A stretch of DNA of 56,215 nucleotides from Chloroflexi bacterium CSP1-4. GTDB lineage: Bacteria; Chloroflexota; Limnocylindria; Limnocylindrales; CSP1-4. Below are positions 55,788 to 56,215 of the stretch, piece after piece. The first letter of the stretch is position 1, and every line of letters starts with the position of its first letter. Under the pieces are notes generated by a model. That model did no database searches and was not told where the DNA came from. It saw only the letters and a program-made list of their open reading frames with translations. The translations under genes were made by a program, and so were the position numbers. The stretch spans positions 1 through 56,215 of the forward strand of contig LDXM01000017.1 of the NCBI GenBank assembly GCA_001443375.1, given 5' to 3'.

Positions 55788-56215
55788 TCACGGCTGGTCG
55801 GCGACGTGGATCGACGTAACGACGAACTGGCTGCGGCATCCAAGCACGACGACTTCGGGCCTGGGAGGTTGCTCGCCGTCCGGTTCTGCCTTCGCGCGAC
55901 AGGTGCGAGCCGCCGGGTGGTCGTATTGCCCGGTTACCTCGACCGTGGTCCAGTTCTCGAGGTCGCCGCCAAATACGGAGAGGGTCTCTCCTTCGATCGC
56001 GGGATCGAGCCTCACGCGGAAGTAGCCGGGGTCAGGGTCGCCGTCCAGGGGGGTCAGAGAAGGGAGCATGGAGCAGGGGTCGAACCAGGAGGGCTCGTAC
56101 GTCCACAGCAATAAGGGAGGGCTGTCTGGGCACACCAAGCCGTCATCCACGCCCAGGCGCGCCGTGAGCGTGATCTCCTGATGGCCATTGCAGGCGAGCG
56201 CGAGGTGTGGGTCCA
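55788..56215 (-). CDS. C-terminal part of an uncharacterised, probably extracytoplasmic protein (partial)
   Basis: The frame is open from the right window edge to a stop at 55788, giving about 142 residues of C-terminus; any start codon lies beyond the edge. It reads DPHLALACNGHQEITLTARLG, then an aromatic/Pro-rich stretch (LLLWTYEPSWFDPC), then a beta-rich end (GYFRVRLDPAIEGETLSVFGGDLENWTTVEVTGQYDHPAARTC and VVLGCRSQFVVTSIHV). Five Cys and the beta pattern suggest a secreted, perhaps disulphide-bonded domain of OB-like shape. I do not recognise a named family. An internal GTG at 56150 would give 120 residues, but the upstream codons also look coding. Confidence 0.65.
   Translation of the reverse strand, partial: DPHLALACNGHQEITLTARLGVDDGLVCPDSPPLLLWTYEPSWFDPCSMLPSLTPLDGDPDPGYFRVRLDPAIEGETLSVFGGDLENWTTVEVTGQYDHPAARTCRAKAEPDGEQPPRPEVVVLGCRSQFVVTSIHVADQP

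Overview
The window is very GC-rich DNA (about 70% by eye, with strong G/C preference at third codon positions) from a bacterial chromosome. It carries no plasmid, phage, insertion-sequence, CRISPR, tRNA or rRNA features that I can see. The gene set suggests a member of the Chloroflexota, perhaps a Limnocylindria-like lineage: large zinc-ribbon/class III cyclase/AAA/TPR regulators, Ser/Pro/Thr-rich lipoprotein solute-binding proteins, tandem dipeptide-type ABC operons and a two-subunit glycine decarboxylase. This placement is inference from gene style, not from a marker-gene tree.

Layout. 1-2789 (-): a cyclase/AAA/TPR regulator cut by the window edge. 2829-4469 (-): a divergent methionyl-tRNA synthetase. 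4502-6814 (-): a three-gene operon of a Crp/Fnr regulator, a GAF protein and a cytoplasmic-looking subtilisin-like protease, diverging from a 60-residue protein at 6992-7174 (+). 7265-7666 (-): an Ala-rich helical protein. 7713-20636 (-): one purine operon, purA-D-B-C-S-Q-L-F-M-[purN-purH fusion], nearly all genes overlapping by 1-14 bases or separated by 3; it covers PRPP to IMP except the AIR carboxylation step, plus the first AMP-branch enzyme. The purN-purH gene has an apparent 2-base deletion near its 3' end. 20885-24100 (+): a second cyclase/AAA/TPR regulator, divergent from purA, with promoters that seem to interlock. 24369-25934 (+): promoter, SAM-I riboswitch, terminator and threonine synthase. 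26026-27603 (+): a GGDEF/HD-GYP cyclic-di-GMP protein. 27679-28098 (-): a single-strand DNA-binding protein. 28283-32062 (-): NAD synthetase split into amidase and synthetase genes, then rsmI and a Ca2+/H+ exchanger. 32095-38089 and 38214-44419 (-): two head-to-tail Dpp/Opp-type ABC importer operons, each led by its solute-binding lipoprotein. 44614-51804 (-): a glycine cleavage operon (small ORF, NUDIX, gcvT, gcvH, gcvPA, gcvPB) ending in a third, orphan solute-binding lipoprotein. 51870-52829 (-): a Rossmann/DUF2520 protein. 52976-55669 (+): aconitase. 55788-56215 (-): the C-terminal part of a Cys-containing protein cut by the window edge.

How it fits together. Most of the window is core metabolism: purines, one-carbon/glycine, NAD, TCA and threonine/methionine partitioning, together with peptide-type import and nucleotide signalling. 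The purine operon consumes formyl-tetrahydrofolate (PurN, PurH) and glycine (PurD); the glycine cleavage operon turns glycine into methylene-tetrahydrofolate. Several genes share a promoter layout with a TACCAT/TACACT -10 box ending 6-10 bases before the start codon and no Shine-Dalgarno sequence, which suggests leaderless or nearly leaderless mRNAs.

I found no unmistakable new system. The best candidates for a closer look are the Crp-GAF-subtilase operon with its divergent small protein, the SAM riboswitch controlling threonine synthase, the purN-purH fusion with its frameshift, the interlocked purA/cyclase promoters, the MetRS with an altered HIGH motif, and the orphan solute-binding protein coupled to gcvPB.
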